From Hydrogenimonas sp. (lineage in GTDB: Bacteria > Campylobacterota > Campylobacteria > Campylobacterales > Hydrogenimonadaceae), in assembly GCA_021647345.1 (NCBI GenBank), contig JAKIUX010000085.1:1-5657 (forward strand): a stretch of 5,657 nucleotides of DNA, read 5' to 3'. Under the pieces are notes generated by a model. The model was not told the DNA's origin. It did no database searches and was given only the letters and a program-made list of their open reading frames with translations. Below are positions 5,368 through 5,657 of this stretch, in pieces (within the stretch, counting starts at the first letter, position 1; each line of letters begins with the position of its first letter). The position numbers were made by a program, and so were the translations under genes.

Positions 5368-5657
5368 TTAATGAAAGCAATTTATCTCTTTTAGCAACCT
5401 ATCTGTTTTAGACAAAATTTCATCGATTTTTTCACCGAAAAGCATCACGCCATCTTCATGTCCAGCCATGGCGAAAAGCGGTTTTTCAAGAGGGTAGATG
5501 TTTTCATATATACGCTTGACCTCTTTAGCCATCTCTTTGGTGCCGTAAGGAACCGGTTCGGTTTTTAGATAGTTCCCTTTTAGCATCATACTCCATATAG
5601 GTTTTGAGTGTATATGGGCTATATATTTGATCTTAGGGCTTAAAGAGTATACGGAGG
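5368..5657 (-). CDS. Class II aldolase/adducin-type protein, C-terminal part
   Basis: The frame is open from the right edge to a TAA at 5368, so the last 95 residues are visible and the N-terminus lies outside. The fragment has the pattern of metal-dependent class II aldolases of the fuculose-phosphate aldolase/adducin fold: YIAHIHSKPIW with a zinc-type His-x-His (visible residues 14 and 16), then TEPVPYGTKEMAKEV (32-46), and PLFAMAGHEDGVMLFGE (59-75), whose His66 is the likely third metal ligand. A start at the two Met codons near 5589 is not accepted, because the open frame upstream carries the first two metal histidines. The substrate is unknown; family members cleave or epimerise phosphorylated sugars or act in methionine salvage. 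It lies upstream of gltX on the same strand with a promoter in between, so it need not be in the same operon. Confidence 0.75.
   Translation of the reverse strand, partial: SVYSLSPKIKYIAHIHSKPIWSMMLKGNYLKTEPVPYGTKEMAKEVKRIYENIYPLEKPLFAMAGHEDGVMLFGEKIDEILSKTDRLLKEINCFH

Noticed and set aside
5368..5589. Reading the right-edge gene as a complete 73-residue protein starting at 5589
   Set aside because: The frame stays open to the window edge and the extra residues carry the His-x-His metal motif, so this is the end of a longer gene.
1..5657. Mobile element, CRISPR array, toxin-antitoxin or defence system
   Set aside because: No repeats, transposase, integrase or defence-type domain was seen; gene order matches a conserved housekeeping region.

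Overview
The window looks like an ordinary chromosomal stretch of a member of the Campylobacterota (Epsilonproteobacteria; free-living Sulfurovum/Sulfurimonas/Hydrogenimonas-like is my guess, the genus is not determined). The reasons are: a gene order I recall from Campylobacter jejuni (metG - small protein - fbp - mobB - divergent putative lipoprotein - convergent lytic transglycosylase - YggT protein - gltX); a glutamyl-tRNA synthetase whose N-terminus resembles the second, Helicobacter GluRS2-like paralogue of this phylum; and promoters with a T-tract just before TATAAT, the form typical of this group. No mobile element, CRISPR array, rRNA or tRNA was seen.

Left block (1-1531, minus strand): a promoter at about 1516-1531 drives mobB (TTG start), fbp and a small cysteine-containing protein that runs off the left edge. 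The genes are packed without gaps: mobB's TAG stop is followed directly, in the same frame, by the fbp ATG, and the fbp stop overlaps the next ATG by one base (TGATG). Fbp is a class I fructose-1,6-bisphosphatase (gluconeogenesis); MobB is the P-loop partner of molybdenum guanine dinucleotide cofactor synthesis.

Middle (1486-2201): a short divergent promoter region followed by a plus-strand putative lipoprotein of unknown function. Its last 68 bases overlap, tail to tail, the end of the lytic transglycosylase gene on the other strand.

Right block (2134-5361, minus strand): a promoter at about 5350-5361 drives gltX, yggT and slt, linked by two 4-base ATGA overlaps. This couples tRNA charging to a small membrane protein of the YggT family and a secreted murein transglycosylase. 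The right edge (5368-5657) holds the C-terminal end of a class II aldolase/adducin-type protein.

I did not find a previously undescribed system. The most useful second looks are the short Fbp that lacks the N-terminal AMP-site segment, the mobB-TAG-fbp in-frame junction, the GluRS2-type synthetase, the small cysteine-motif protein and the 68-base antisense overlap.
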